A stretch of 64,000 bases of DNA from an uncultured Acetobacteraceae bacterium (lineage in GTDB: Bacteria > Pseudomonadota > Alphaproteobacteria > Acetobacterales > Acetobacteraceae), in assembly GCA_903918195.1 (NCBI GenBank), contig CAIXDS010000157.1, positions 1-64,000 of the forward strand, given 5' to 3'. The notes beneath the pieces were generated by a model that saw only the letters and a program-made list of their open reading frames with translations, was not told the origin of the DNA and searched no databases. The position numbers and the translations under genes were made by a program. This document shows, piece after piece, positions 1-8,569 of the stretch. How positions within the stretch are numbered: position 1 is the first letter of the stretch; each line of letters starts with the position of its first letter.

Positions 1-698
1 AAAGCAGAAAGTGTTGCGCCATGATGACCCCGCCGAGCGAACCAACTCGGCGTCCTTCCTGGCACAGGCAGGGGAATAGTACAACCCATTAATTTCGTTG
101 ACAAGATTAGGTGGGTGGCGGCTGCTACATAAGGCCGGAACGTACGGCCGCTTATGCCCCGGGGCCGGATCTTGGCCGGTTCGCCCAAAGGTCCAGGAAG
201 GGGCGAGTCCGGTGGCATTCAAGCGAGCCTCTTGCAAAACTCCGGTTTCGCTGGAGAGGCTTATCCCGTTGTCCCAGGAAGCACTAGATATAGCGTCTTG
301 GTCCGAACTGCCCAGAGCCGCCATCGCCAAAACGTCAGTGTTTATCGGGGACGGGTTCAAACTGACAACTGCCCTGCGCCAGGGAAGCCGCTAGATATGG
401 TCGACCCTGGGACAACGGGATAAGCCGCTCGCTGGACGCTAACACAACATATAGCGTAAAATTGCGGTTATTTATGCTAGATATGGTTAGCCAGCCTGAT
501 GAAATTGGAGTTTTGCAAGAAGCTCAAGCTGTTGGCAATAGGTCGCGCACCCGCCGTCACCGTTCTTGCTGCAAGGTGTCCGATCTTCGTCATGATTAAG
601 AAGTGCCCATAATAAATCAATGCATTAGATCGGCAAACGCGCGTGTTTTCTGACTATTCCGGCACCGCTGAGGCGGCCCACGGGCAGCCCTGAAACGC
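1..698. other. Intergenic stretch without a supportable gene
   Basis: The open frames here lack ribosome binding sites and run through inverted repeats, so none is called. The visible structure is a 20-bp imperfect inverted repeat (230-249 with 501-520) enclosing a perfect 21-bp inverted repeat (258-278 with 406-426). The word ctagata occurs at 284, 391 and 475. The end near 698 is the downstream side of the phage late terminator. It could be the phage left end or host DNA. Confidence 0.6.
230..520. repeat. MITE-like or decayed IS structure with nested inverted repeats
   Basis: The outer arms, 230-249 and 501-520, match at 18 of 20 positions and share a perfect 14-bp core, TCTTGCAAAACTCC. 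An inner pair, 258-278 and 406-426, is a perfect 21-bp inverted repeat. The element is 291 bp and noncoding, and the outer arms look like insertion-sequence ends. No clear target-site duplication flanks it. It could be a nonautonomous element, a solo IS remnant or a structured RNA. Confidence 0.45.
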
Positions 699-729
699 AA
701 AAAAAGCCTGGGGATTGCTCCCCAGGCTT
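699..729 (-). terminator. Rho-independent terminator of the phage late operon
   Basis: Read on the minus strand, a 10-bp GC-rich stem (AAGCCTGGGG, 6-nt loop, CCCCAGGCTT) is followed directly by a run of seven T. It lies 85 bp beyond the stop of the last lysis-region gene and is oriented to end the long leftward transcript. It makes the overlapping minus-strand frame at 617-1060 unlikely to be a gene. Confidence 0.9.
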
Positions 730-813
730 CTCTGGTCGCGACGCGGTTAGCGGTCTTGTTGGGAGGTGTCCGGCGGCCTGGCGGTAACGGGCGCGGCAGG
801 GTGTGGGGCAGGC

Positions 814-1263
814 TCAAGGCAGCCGTCGATAACCGGCAGGCAAGACGGTGTTCTTGCCCCGCCAGCCGTTCCGGTCGCCCGTGTAGGCCACCCGCTGAAC
901 CAGCCCATCGTCGCCGGATGTCGCCACTACGGTGCAGTCGTCGGAGTTCGGCATGGTCACGGAACCAGCCGTTGCCAGCGAGATCGGCCAGGAGATCGGG
1001 ATCAGGGCGAGGTCGGACAATGGCACAGTGATGTTGCCCGCGGCGCGCTTGGCGGACCATTCTGCGAATGACAGAGCGCCCTGGTGCGCTTCATGGTCGG
1101 GCACGCCCATGCAGCTTTCCAGGTCGGTCAGGGGCCGGCCGCGCGCCCATTCCTGGAACGCTGCCGGCGTCTCGCAGCCGGCCAGCGGTAGCAGCGCGAC
1201 GGCCAGGATCAGGCCATGTCGCTTTTTGCGCCCTCGATTGAGGAGGGAAAAACGAACAAGCAT
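814..1263 (-). CDS. Phage lipoprotein of the lysis region
   Basis: This is a 149-residue protein with a basic N-terminus, a hydrophobic stretch and a clear lipobox (PLAGC) placing the lipidated cysteine near residue 29, so it should be exported and membrane anchored. The start chosen is the ATG overlapping the upstream stop as ATGA. An in-frame GTG lies one codon earlier. The mature part has no motif I recognise. It is the last gene before the late terminator and follows the spanin pair, so a role in envelope disruption or superinfection exclusion is possible but unproven. Confidence 0.7.
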   Translation of the reverse strand: MLVRFSLLNRGRKKRHGLILAVALLPLAGCETPAAFQEWARGRPLTDLESCMGVPDHEAHQGALSFAEWSAKRAAGNITVPLSDLALIPISWPISLATAGSVTMPNSDDCTVVATSGDDGLVQRVAYTGDRNGWRGKNTVLPAGYRRLP

Positions 1264-1532
1264 CACCGCCCCCTCTCGCAGGCTTCCTGCGCCGCGCGCC
1301 CGGCGGCGCGGAGTGTGCCGTAATCCGCGATCAGGCGGGGCCAGGCGGCACTGGGCGGGGCCGCCTCGATCTCGTCCGCCACGCGGGTTTGGGTGGTTTG
1401 GCTGTAGGCTACCAGCGGCAGCCGGACGCAGGGCGGGGGCGCCTCAGAAGCGCCCGTCGCGCAACCACTCGACAGTGCCGCGGCGATCGCGAGGGGCGGC
1501 GACACCAGCCGCCTCGACAGCTTGATCGACAT
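1263..1532 (-). CDS. Outer-membrane spanin-like lipoprotein (Rz1-like)
   Basis: An 89-residue product with a signal peptide ending in LSSGC, a lipobox with cysteine near residue 24. The chosen ATG has a GGGAG ribosome binding site about 10 nt upstream. Its 5' part is embedded in another frame inside the 1444-1650 gene, the Rz/Rz1 arrangement that gives o-spanins away even when sequence is not conserved. With its partner it would bridge the periplasm and fuse inner and outer membranes at lysis. Assignment rests on architecture rather than homology. Confidence 0.65.
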   Translation of the reverse strand: MSIKLSRRLVSPPLAIAAALSSGCATGASEAPPPCVRLPLVAYSQTTQTRVADEIEAAPPSAAWPRLIADYGTLRAAGRAAQEACERGR

Positions 1533-1650
1533 CGGCAGTCTCCCTTGCGGCGGTGAGCTCCTGCGCATGCTGCGCCTCGGCGAGTCCGGCCTTTCGACCG
1601 GACTGCCAGGCGAGCAAGGACAGCAGGAGCTGCCAGAGGCGGCCGATCAC
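1444..1650 (-). CDS. Inner-membrane spanin-like protein (Rz-like)
   Basis: A 68-residue protein with one N-terminal hydrophobic segment (about residues 4-16) and then a charged, probably helical periplasmic region rich in Ala, Glu and Gln. It starts with GTG overlapping the upstream stop as GTGA. The o-spanin-like lipoprotein begins inside it in another frame, so the two are read as a spanin pair. It is short for an Rz protein, and a small holin-like role cannot be excluded. Confidence 0.6.
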   Translation of the reverse strand: MIGRLWQLLLSLLAWQSGRKAGLAEAQHAQELTAARETADVDQAVEAAGVAAPRDRRGTVEWLRDGRF

Positions 1651-2126
1651 GCGGCCGCCGGCGTGATCGCCTTTGCCGCAATCGTGGCGGCGAGCGCGGT
1701 GCCCTGCTGAATGGCCAGGCCAGCGAGCTGCTCGATCGGCGGCAGGGCGAGCACGGCGACAACCAGCGCCGTGTGGTAGGGTTCGGGAATGACCGGGATC
1801 GTGGCCGCGACGGCAACGATCACGTTCAGGCTGGTTTCGATCGCCTGCACGTAGCTGACCCCAGCCGTAAGAGTCGGCACCTGGGACAGCGCCGTCGTCG
1901 CGGTCACCAGCGCGGCCAGCGCCACGCGGACATTCGCCACGTCCTCGGCTGACAGGTGCACCGCCGCCAGCAGCGCCGGCACGGTGCTGGCCATGCTGGC
2001 TTCGATGGACTGCGCCCCGGCGATGATCTGCTGAAGCTGGGCCGCCTGCTGTTGGCTGAGCGTGCCACAGCCGGCGAGCGCAAGGCCGAGGCCGGGCGCG
2101 GCGGTGAATATGTGGCGGCGCTTCAT
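1647..2126 (-). CDS. Phage lipoprotein, mostly hydrophobic
   Basis: A 159-residue protein beginning MKRRHIFTAAPG, with a lipobox LALAGC. The mature part is Ala/Val/Leu-rich and contains two long hydrophobic stretches (roughly residues 100-150), so it may insert in a membrane. The ATG overlaps the upstream stop as ATGA, which fixes the start. No family was recognised. The position between the endolysin block and the spanins argues for a lysis-associated or envelope role. Confidence 0.65.
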   Translation of the reverse strand: MKRRHIFTAAPGLGLALAGCGTLSQQQAAQLQQIIAGAQSIEASMASTVPALLAAVHLSAEDVANVRVALAALVTATTALSQVPTLTAGVSYVQAIETSLNVIVAVAATIPVIPEPYHTALVVAVLALPPIEQLAGLAIQQGTALAATIAAKAITPAAA

Positions 2127-2356
2127 GGCTTGGTCCCCTGGATTGTGGCAGGCAGTGCGTTGCGGGCGTTGCCCCAGTTGCCCGCGATTACGTCGAGCAC
2201 GGTGCGGGCGATCCGCAGCCAGTGCGGCGACTGCGGGGGCGGTTGCGGCAGGATGGCGGCGAGCTTTGCCGCGAGGCCGATGAAGGCCAGGGCGGCGGGC
2301 ACATACGCCCCCCACCCTGCTGCGCGGAGCAAATCCGCGAGCTGGTCAGGTGTCAT
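2123..2356 (-). CDS. Small membrane protein, holin candidate
   Basis: A 77-residue protein starting MTPDQLADLLRAAGW, with one hydrophobic segment (about residues 15-33, YVPAALAFIGLAAKLAAIL) and a polar C-terminus. It lies immediately downstream of the endolysin gene in transcription order and overlaps the next gene as ATGA. Size, single membrane span and location suit a holin or antiholin, but no signature proves this. The longer frame to 2614 is the antisense-like shadow of the endolysin and was not used. Confidence 0.6.
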   Translation of the reverse strand: MTPDQLADLLRAAGWGAYVPAALAFIGLAAKLAAILPQPPPQSPHWLRIARTVLDVIAGNWGNARNALPATIQGTKP

Positions 2357-2369
2357 GTGACTCCGGTGG

Positions 2370-2945
2370 TTAGTGCTGCGGTGATCCGACGTGCGGCAGC
2401 CAGGCGGCCTGCTCGGCCGCGTCGGCATAGACGGTGGACAAGGCCACGGTGCGGAACAGCCGAGTGATCCAGCCGTGGCCATAGGTCGGCCAGTTGCCGG
2501 CCTGGCGGTATCGCTGGTCGCGCCGCCACGCGAATTCGCCGAGCGCGTCGAGCACGTCGCACACCATCGCGGCCTCGACGGTCTCCGTGCCGATGTCGCC
2601 GTCCACGTGCGCACCGAGCACCGACTGCAACACCGCCGGTGCCCAGCCCTGCCCCTGGTTCACCGCCGCATCGAAGGCCAGCAGTGCCAGCGGGGCCGGG
2701 AGATCGTCGCCTCGTACCAGATCCCAGTAGCCGGCGCGGTAGGCGAGCAACGCCTGCGCTCGAGTCAGGCCGGAGACCGTGCGCGGCAGCTGCGCGCGCA
2801 CCGCCGCCGGCACCCGGTCGAGCAGGTCGGGCCAGCTCGCCTGGTCGTGGCCGTAGACGGTCAGGCCGCCGGAGTCGCCCGGGTCGTTGCTGCGCGCGCC
2901 CTCGGCGCCGAGGATGATGGCGGCGGCGGCATCGAAGCGCGTCAC
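2370..2945 (-). CDS. Endolysin, GH108-type N-acetylmuramidase
   Basis: A 191-residue lysozyme-like muramidase that would cleave the peptidoglycan glycan chain at lysis. The N-terminus has the GH108 pattern: FDAAAAIILGAEGARSNDPGD, with the presumed catalytic Glu in GAEGA, followed by DSGGLTVYG where the family usually has GG-T-YGI. A second family block, FDAAVNQG, lies mid-protein. The GTG start overlaps the upstream stop as GTGA and gives the usual length. No signal peptide is visible, so release should depend on a holin. Confidence 0.85.
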   Translation of the reverse strand: MTRFDAAAAIILGAEGARSNDPGDSGGLTVYGHDQASWPDLLDRVPAAVRAQLPRTVSGLTRAQALLAYRAGYWDLVRGDDLPAPLALLAFDAAVNQGQGWAPAVLQSVLGAHVDGDIGTETVEAAMVCDVLDALGEFAWRRDQRYRQAGNWPTYGHGWITRLFRTVALSTVYADAAEQAAWLPHVGSPQH

Positions 2946-3283
2946 GGCTTGCACTCCCCTCGCGCGATCTGCCGGCAGGTGCGGAAATCCGCCTTCATGT
3001 CGGCAAAGCCCACGCGGATGTCATCGCGGATCGACTCTGTCGTCGCGATCAGATCGGCGTGCATCTCCTGCCGTACGCCGGTCAATCCCAAGGCCGAGTC
3101 ATGCACCGCGCGAGCAATCGCCTCGGTCGCCTCCTTGCGATCGAGCCGCTGCTGTTCATCCAGTTTGGCTATCTGGTCCGCCAGTTGCCGGTCGCGCCAC
3201 TCCGACCGGAACAGCGCTCCGACGGCCGCCGCGATAGCCCCGATGGCCACAATGACCGGGCCGGGCTCCAGGCCTTCCGCCAT
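2942..3283 (-). CDS. Membrane-anchored coiled-coil protein of the lysis cassette
   Basis: A 113-residue protein with an N-terminal hydrophobic segment (about residues 9-25) and a long charged helical region likely to form a coiled coil. It is the first gene of the lysis block, directly upstream of the endolysin with a 4-nt overlap. The architecture fits a holin-accessory or DUF1640-like membrane coiled-coil protein. I cannot assign a precise function. Confidence 0.6.
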   Translation of the reverse strand: MAEGLEPGPVIVAIGAIAAAVGALFRSEWRDRQLADQIAKLDEQQRLDRKEATEAIARAVHDSALGLTGVRQEMHADLIATTESIRDDIRVGFADMKADFRTCRQIARGECKP

Positions 3284-3482
3284 GGCTATGGGCTCCGATC
3301 GGTCATGTATTTACGACCCATTCACGATTGCGTGACAATCTCCGCCAGTCCATGCCAGCGTCCTCTTGGTATGGGTTAGAGGCACCCCGCTGGTGCACGC
3401 CGGTCGGGCGCCTTGCTTGGAATTCGTCGCTTCGCAGACAGAACCGGCTACGAAGTGATGGTGCGGCCGAAAGCGTCGATCA
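3284..3482. other. Intergenic gap between fibre and lysis genes
   Basis: About 200 bp without a supportable frame on either strand. It separates the last tail-fibre gene from the lysis cassette and could hold a promoter for the latter. No convincing -35/-10 pair or terminator was seen. Confidence 0.4.
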
Positions 3483-4538
3483 TCACAAATTCGCCTTCTG
3501 GATGCCGCCAGCGCCACCGCTAGCGCCAGTAATGGTCGCAGTCGTACCGCCTGCAATCCCCGCTACGTTGATCGCACTAGCGGTGTAAGAGGGTGGCGAT
3601 AGGACAACTACTTCAGCCAGACCCCCGTTCCCACCAGTGCCGCCGTTACCACCTAAGCCGGTTCCGTGCCCATTTCCTCCGGCGCCCCCAATGCCACCGC
3701 TGACATCAATGGCGTTGGTTATTTGCGAGCCAAGAAGCATTTCGCAAACAACCCGGGCAAACCCGCCGCCGCCACCGCCGCCACCGCCGCCACCGCCGGT
3801 GTTCCCGGCTGGGGGAGTTCCTCCTGCGCCTCCGGCAATGCCCTTTGCGGCTATGATGCCGGCGGTCGAGTTCGTTCCACGGTTGATGATTCTGGCCGCG
3901 ATGAGGATGGCACCACCGCCCGGCCCTCCCGCGCCTCCCCCGCCGCTCTGATTTGTACCATCGCCTCCCCCGGCTGCGCCGCTTGCCCCCGCGCAAGCGA
4001 CGATGGCGGGGTATCCGGTGCCGCTGTATGGGAGATAAACCGTAGGGGCCGGTCTATAGACTGGGTTTATGGACAACCGCCCGGAGGCGGAACCACCGCC
4101 CGCCGAGACCCCCGTGCCTCCGTTCCCCGATGCGCCGCCTGTCCCGCAGTTACTTGGATTTGCAGACGTTCCCCCAGAGTTTCCAGCGGTTCCTACCCCG
4201 GTCACACCCGTCACCCCACCAGGAGACCCGGCATTAAAAAACTGTGCGGAAGTATAGCTGACCCCACTTGCCGCGCCACCAGATACGCCAGGGGAGTTTC
4301 CAGCGGTATAAGTGTATTGAGACCATCCGATCGCACCAGCACCAGCAGCGGAAATATCGAGCGTGCCGGCGACCTGAATAATATTCCCGTTCGTGTTTAT
4401 TGCGCCGGTTCCGCCGATCGTAAGATTTGCGTAACACATATCCCGCGTGAGCGTTGTTGTGCCGCTTGTTATTATGACGGTTCCATCGGCACCCGTTCCA
4501 AATATCGTCGCTTCTACGGATGGATCGCGAATGGTCAT
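3483..4538 (-). CDS. Glycine-rich tail fibre tip / adhesin
   Basis: A 351-residue phage structural protein. The N-terminal third is beta-rich and Thr/Gly-rich. The rest is dominated by glycine tracts, including twelve consecutive glycines encoded by a GGN trinucleotide run near 3771-3800, separated by short hydrophobic strands such as AILIAARI and ARVVCEML. Alternating polyglycine and apolar segments resemble the polyglycine-helix packing of some phage adhesins (analogy only). It is the last fibre gene of the tail operon, 4 bp after a large fibre gene, and probably contacts the host receptor. Confidence 0.6.
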   Translation of the reverse strand: MTIRDPSVEATIFGTGADGTVIITSGTTTLTRDMCYANLTIGGTGAINTNGNIIQVAGTLDISAAGAGAIGWSQYTYTAGNSPGVSGGAASGVSYTSAQFFNAGSPGGVTGVTGVGTAGNSGGTSANPSNCGTGGASGNGGTGVSAGGGSASGRLSINPVYRPAPTVYLPYSGTGYPAIVACAGASGAAGGGDGTNQSGGGGAGGPGGGAILIAARIINRGTNSTAGIIAAKGIAGGAGGTPPAGNTGGGGGGGGGGGGFARVVCEMLLGSQITNAIDVSGGIGGAGGNGHGTGLGGNGGTGGNGGLAEVVVLSPPSYTASAINVAGIAGGTTATITGASGGAGGIQKANL

Positions 4539-4542
4539 GACG

Positions 4543-6501
4543 CTACCTCATAATCCAAGTTGCCAGCGACGCGGACCAATCGAGGGTCAGGGTCTCCTTT
4601 ATGGCTGGCGATTGCAGGATGATGGATTGACTGCTGCCGTCGATCGAAGCGGAGATGGTTACGGCGCCGGCTCCCCATCGTTTTACAGTGAGTTCGTGGC
4701 CGTCCGTCGAGCCGCTGGCGAGCGTCATCGCGGCAGTCGACGAGGCATTGACGATTGCCAGCGAGTCGGTGACAGCGACCGCGCCGCTTGCGGTATAGGT
4801 GTTCGTGACGGGCAGCAGGGGCTTCCCGGTGATGTTGCCGTTGGCGTCGATGGAAAACACCAGCGATCCGGAAACGTAATAACCGAGCGAGGTCGTGCCA
4901 GACACATAAGACAAGCAGTGCGCCGCCACAGCATCGAAGCAGATGTGTTGCCCGGCGGCGAGCAGCACGGCGGCGGCCCCCGTTTCCTCCGTCGCCAGCG
5001 ACGTGTCGAACCCAGAGATCGTAAATGGCGCGATAACGGAATAGCCGCGCTTGAAGTGGCCGCCGCCCGCGCCGTCCGCGTTGTTGCCGAGGGTCAGGCG
5101 CGTCCCCCACCCGATCTCTACGTTGTTTCCTAACCCATAGGCGCCGCCGATCAGGTCTTGGATCACGCGGATACCGGAGCCGGCCGGAATCACATTGACC
5201 GCCGCGCCGCCCGTGTCGGTGCCCTGTGCGTCCAAGTCAATTTCCTGGCCGACCTGTGCGCCAGCCGTGGCGGAGCCGAGGCCGGTCGTGTCGATAGACA
5301 GCAGATCAGCGCCCCAGATTTCCGAGCCAGCCGCCGTGCGGGTGGACGATCCGACGATGGCAACATGCTCGCCTGGGCCGGTGGCCGCAGATGTCAGCGT
5401 GGACAGGATGCCCCAGACGTATGTATTGAGGGCCGACCCCTCCGCCGGAATCGAAGTGTTGATCTGCAGCGGGGTCAGGGTGTTCCCGGCTGTCCCGCCA
5501 GTATGCGTCACCGATGCGTCGATCCGGACGACCGGGCCGGACGCCGTGGTGGTGGACCCGCGCCCGAAATACTTGCCGGAATTGCCCAGGAAGCTCTCAA
5601 TCACGTCGCCCGTGGTCTGCCACCCGACCGCCGGGGTGGCGCCGTCGTTATAGGTGTTGCCGTCCATCTGCCAGAGGACCGGCCCGGTGCCGCTGGTCGG
5701 ATTGCTGCCGAGCTGCATGTAGCCCGGAGGCACGACGATGTTGCCCCATTTCCCGGCTGCCGTCCGCGCCGCGTTGAAGGCCGCGATGTCGTTGGTCGAG
5801 CCGTTCATGGCCGCGCCATAGTCGCCGACGTTGACCCGATCGGCCGCCCGCGTCGCCAGCGTGCGCGCCGTGGTGCTGCCGGTGGCGGTGACGTTCGCGG
5901 CGTTCTCGGTCGTGCCGGCGATCGTGCCGCCCGTGATCGCGACCGCGCCGGCCGACTGCGTGGCAATGGAGCCGAGGCCGAGATTGGTGCGGGCCGTCGT
6001 CGCGCTGGCGATGTCGGACAGGTTGTTGGCCACCTGCACAGCCCCGATGATCCGGCCGTCGTTGCCCTGGGCAGCCGTGCCTGCCGCGGTGCCGTAGGAC
6101 ACCAGCAGGTTGCCGCTGCTGTTGGCGAGGCCGGTGCCTACGCCCAGCGCCGCGAGCGCACCGGTGCCCGACACGTCGCCCAGGGAGATCGTGACCGCGC
6201 CCGTTCGGCCGGCAACGCTCTGCACCGGCGCCGCCGCGGATGCGGCCGCAGCCAGCCCGGACACCTGCAACGCCGGCACCGTGCCGACGCGCACCGTCGC
6301 CGTGGTGCCGGATGTGCTGACCGTGACCGTGCCATCCCCGGCCGTGACGGATTGCAGTGCCGTCGCGGCCAGGCCGGTGGTTGTGGACAGCGGCACACCG
6401 GACGCCTTGAGGTTCGAAGCGTCGATCGTGCTCGGGGCCGGCGCATGCTGCGCGAGCGCCGCGCAGGGGATCAGCGCGACCAGCGCGGCGAGGATTTTCA
6501 T
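4543..6501 (-). CDS. Tail fibre / tail spike protein with an N-terminal signal peptide
   Basis: A 652-residue fibre-like protein. The central and C-terminal parts are repetitive beta-rich Ser/Thr/Gly sequence, with the phage-fibre motif SVAGRTGAVTIS near residue 95 and a spike-like GDYGAAMNGSTNDIAAFNAA segment typical of right-handed beta-helix spikes. The N-terminus, MKILAALVALIPCAALAQ, reads as a cleavable Sec signal, odd for a virion protein. The ATG overlaps the preceding stop as ATGA, so this start is well supported. It probably forms the receptor-binding or glycan-degrading spike. Confidence 0.75.
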   Translation of the reverse strand: MKILAALVALIPCAALAQHAPAPSTIDASNLKASGVPLSTTTGLAATALQSVTAGDGTVTVSTSGTTATVRVGTVPALQVSGLAAAASAAAPVQSVAGRTGAVTISLGDVSGTGALAALGVGTGLANSSGNLLVSYGTAAGTAAQGNDGRIIGAVQVANNLSDIASATTARTNLGLGSIATQSAGAVAITGGTIAGTTENAANVTATGSTTARTLATRAADRVNVGDYGAAMNGSTNDIAAFNAARTAAGKWGNIVVPPGYMQLGSNPTSGTGPVLWQMDGNTYNDGATPAVGWQTTGDVIESFLGNSGKYFGRGSTTTASGPVVRIDASVTHTGGTAGNTLTPLQINTSIPAEGSALNTYVWGILSTLTSAATGPGEHVAIVGSSTRTAAGSEIWGADLLSIDTTGLGSATAGAQVGQEIDLDAQGTDTGGAAVNVIPAGSGIRVIQDLIGGAYGLGNNVEIGWGTRLTLGNNADGAGGGHFKRGYSVIAPFTISGFDTSLATEETGAAAVLLAAGQHICFDAVAAHCLSYVSGTTSLGYYVSGSLVFSIDANGNITGKPLLPVTNTYTASGAVAVTDSLAIVNASSTAAMTLASGSTDGHELTVKRWGAGAVTISASIDGSSQSIILQSPAIKETLTLDWSASLATWIMR

Positions 6502-7052
6502 GGCTGCACCTGGCAGGGAATTCCGCTGTCGAGGTACCATTCGCCAACGGGCAGGCCGGTATTCGAGGGCGGCAGCTTCGCGAGTTCTGCCAGGACAAAT
6601 GCCAGCAGGGCCGGTCCATCAAGGGACAACGCGCCATTGACCAGCACGACAGGCGACGCGACCGCCGGGATGGCTGCGGTGGTCGAGATTGGAGTTAGCG
6701 CCCCTTCGGGCGACAGATACTGGCACGCGAGCCAGATCGCTCTGACCAGCGTGTTTCCCGATGCGGTCAGCACCGTGACCGTGACCGCATAATCCGTGCC
6801 CGGGTTGCCGCCGGACAACTCCACCGCGATGATGCTGCCGGACAGGCCGGGCGCGCCCTCGGCCACCATGTCGCCCGCGCCGTTGGGTGCCACCCCCACG
6901 GTCGCGGAGGTGATTGTGTCAACGCCGAGCCACGCCGTCAGATCGAAATAGTATGGCAGCGCATCGCCCGGCGCCTTGCCTTCGAGCCACCGCAGCGTCT
7001 GGGTCGCGCGAGCCGAGGTCGTCGGCATGGCGACGGTGCGCGGGGCGAGCAT
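6498..7052 (-). CDS. Phage tail / fibre-associated protein
   Basis: A 184-residue protein with a beta-rich middle (repeated V-T-V strands, about residues 35-110) and a helical C-terminus. It sits between two fibre genes and overlaps the signal-peptide fibre gene by 4 nt. The composition resembles small virion immunoglobulin-like or fibre-adaptor proteins. I recognise no family, so only a structural role is inferred from the neighbourhood. Confidence 0.6.
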   Translation of the reverse strand: MLAPRTVAMPTTSARATQTLRWLEGKAPGDALPYYFDLTAWLGVDTITSATVGVAPNGAGDMVAEGAPGLSGSIIAVELSGGNPGTDYAVTVTVLTASGNTLVRAIWLACQYLSPEGALTPISTTAAIPAVASPVVLVNGALSLDGPALLAFVLAELAKLPPSNTGLPVGEWYLDSGIPCQVQP

Positions 7053-7056
7053 CGGC

Positions 7057-7860
7057 CTACCACTCCACGACGATCAGGCCGGGCATGCCCGCGCCGCCCA
7101 GCCCGGTGCCGGGCGAGCTGCCGCCGCCGCCGCCGCCGTAGCCGCCGGCGGCGATGCCGGCCACGTTGGAGCCGGTCGCGCCACGGCCGCTGCCTGGCCC
7201 GCCGCCGTCGCCGCCGCGGTTGGAGGTGATATCGCCGTCGGTGCCGGACGAGCCGGTGGAGTTGATGGAACCGCCGGCCGCGGTGCCGCCGCCGCCCCCG
7301 GCGGGGTTGGTGCTGTTGCCCGCGCCACCCGTGCCGCCTCCGGCGACGAAAGTGGCAAAGCTGCTGGTGCCGCCGTTGTTTCCGGCGCCCGGCGAGCCGT
7401 TCGCCGTGCCGCCAGTGCCGACGGTGAACGGAATGGTGGCGCCCGGCGTCAGCCCGGAAATGATGCCGATAGCCTGGCCGCCGGCGCCGCCGCCGCCGCC
7501 GGGATCGGTGCTGCCGCCGGTGCCGCCGGCACCGCCGCCGCCGATCACGGTCACCTTCGCCTGGGTGATCCCGGCCGGCACGATAAAATTGCCGCTGGCG
7601 TTGAAGGCCTGCAGGCCGGGGGCGAACATCAGCCGCAATGCCTGCAGCACCTGTGACCAGTTGGACCCGGACGGCGTGAGGCCGGCCGCAACCTCGATAG
7701 CGCGCAGCTCCTCGCAGAGCATGTTCCAGCCATACGGCGGGAACGTCGTTGGCAGCGTGGTGCCGGGGATGCCGCTGCTCGCCTGGCCCGGCGTGCCGGT
7801 CAGCGGCGCGGTGTCGCCCAATCCAACCGCGACGGTGTTCGCGGCGATGAGACGGTCCAT
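7057..7860 (-). CDS. Glycine-rich tail fibre protein
   Basis: A 267-residue protein. Residues 1-95 carry a non-repetitive attachment-like domain including GWNMLCEELRAIEVAAGL. The rest begins FNASGNFIVPAGITQAKVTVIGGGG, the typical entry of glycine-rich phage fibre domains, and continues as glycine tracts with short hydrophobic strands, ending in LIVVEW. It resembles the 3483-4538 product in its C-terminal design. Probably a receptor-contacting fibre. It follows the YmfQ-like tail gene. Confidence 0.7.
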   Translation of the reverse strand: MDRLIAANTVAVGLGDTAPLTGTPGQASSGIPGTTLPTTFPPYGWNMLCEELRAIEVAAGLTPSGSNWSQVLQALRLMFAPGLQAFNASGNFIVPAGITQAKVTVIGGGGAGGTGGSTDPGGGGGAGGQAIGIISGLTPGATIPFTVGTGGTANGSPGAGNNGGTSSFATFVAGGGTGGAGNSTNPAGGGGGTAAGGSINSTGSSGTDGDITSNRGGDGGGPGSGRGATGSNVAGIAAGGYGGGGGGSSPGTGLGGAGMPGLIVVEW

Positions 7861-7869
7861 GGCTGTGCC

Positions 7870-8568
7870 TCAGAAATAGGAGAAGATGACGGTGGTGTGC
7901 GCGGGCGCGAGGCGCCGCAGCGTGCATTGCAGCGCGGTGTTGCCCCAGGTCTCGAACGGCTCGTTCATGCAGGCGCCGAACCGGAGCGGCGTCTGCGCGA
8001 AGGCGGGTGCCGCAACTTGCCAGACATGCGCCCACCCATCGCCGTAGAGCGGTTGCGCCATCGTGCCGCCGAAGCGAAACGGGGCGAACTCGGTGATGGT
8101 GATGGAATACCCAAGCGCCGCGGCCACGCCGGTGAAATAGGCGATCGACTGGCCGCCGCCGGCCGCGAACCGCGCCGCCAAGTTCTGCTGGCGGCGGGCG
8201 AGCGTTTCCGGGTCGCTGTCGCACAGATCGGGCAGGCCCAGCGAGGCCTCCCATTCCGGCAGCAGGTTCACCGTCGTCGCGGGAAACGCATCGGCCACAA
8301 GTGCGATGGCATCGGCGTTGTTGCGCACATAGCCCGGCATCAGCCCCGACAGCACCTGCACGAGTATAGTGCTGACGAACCGCGGCCAGGCGCGGCCCCG
8401 CGGCAAGGCGCCGAGGAAGGCCGCGAGATAGTCGGCGGCGCCATATTGCGGAATCGGCACGCTCTGCCAGGCGACGCCCGGCACCGACGCCGCCGACGCG
8501 CCGGAAACCAGCTCGTCGCCGTCTGTCCCGCCGATGACATCCCCGTCGGTTCCGAGCAGAATCGCCAC
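7870..8568 (-). CDS. Tail protein, YmfQ / Mu gp48 family (DUF2313)
   Basis: A 232-residue baseplate-associated protein. The family hallmark is visible: AADYLAAFLGALPRGRAWPR near the N-terminus, then LLPEWEASLGLPDLC and SDPETLARRQQNLAARF, a block common to YmfQ-type proteins, followed by a C-terminal beta region ending FSYF. In Mu-like tails this gene follows gp47 and attaches fibres to the baseplate. Here a short fibre fragment gene lies between the two. The N-terminal 35 residues are low-complexity and may be an extension. Confidence 0.85.
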   Translation of the reverse strand: MAILLGTDGDVIGGTDGDELVSGASAASVPGVAWQSVPIPQYGAADYLAAFLGALPRGRAWPRFVSTILVQVLSGLMPGYVRNNADAIALVADAFPATTVNLLPEWEASLGLPDLCDSDPETLARRQQNLAARFAAGGGQSIAYFTGVAAALGYSITITEFAPFRFGGTMAQPLYGDGWAHVWQVAAPAFAQTPLRFGACMNEPFETWGNTALQCTLRRLAPAHTTVIFSYF

Positions 8569-8569
8569 G

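Noticed and set aside
98-423. Two plus-strand frames at the left edge
   Set aside because: No ribosome binding site, composition unlike neighbours, and they cross perfect inverted repeats.
1-698. Left attachment site (copy of the tRNA-Arg 3' end)
   Set aside because: No convincing match to the tRNA 3' exon was found here; the weak gaccccgcc similarity near 25 is too short.
617-1060. Minus-strand frame of 147 codons
   Set aside because: It runs through the strong terminator at 699-729 and overlaps the better supported lipoprotein gene.
3637-4553. Plus-strand frames rich in Pro and Ala opposite the glycine-rich fibre
   Set aside because: They are the reverse reading of glycine codons in the fibre gene.
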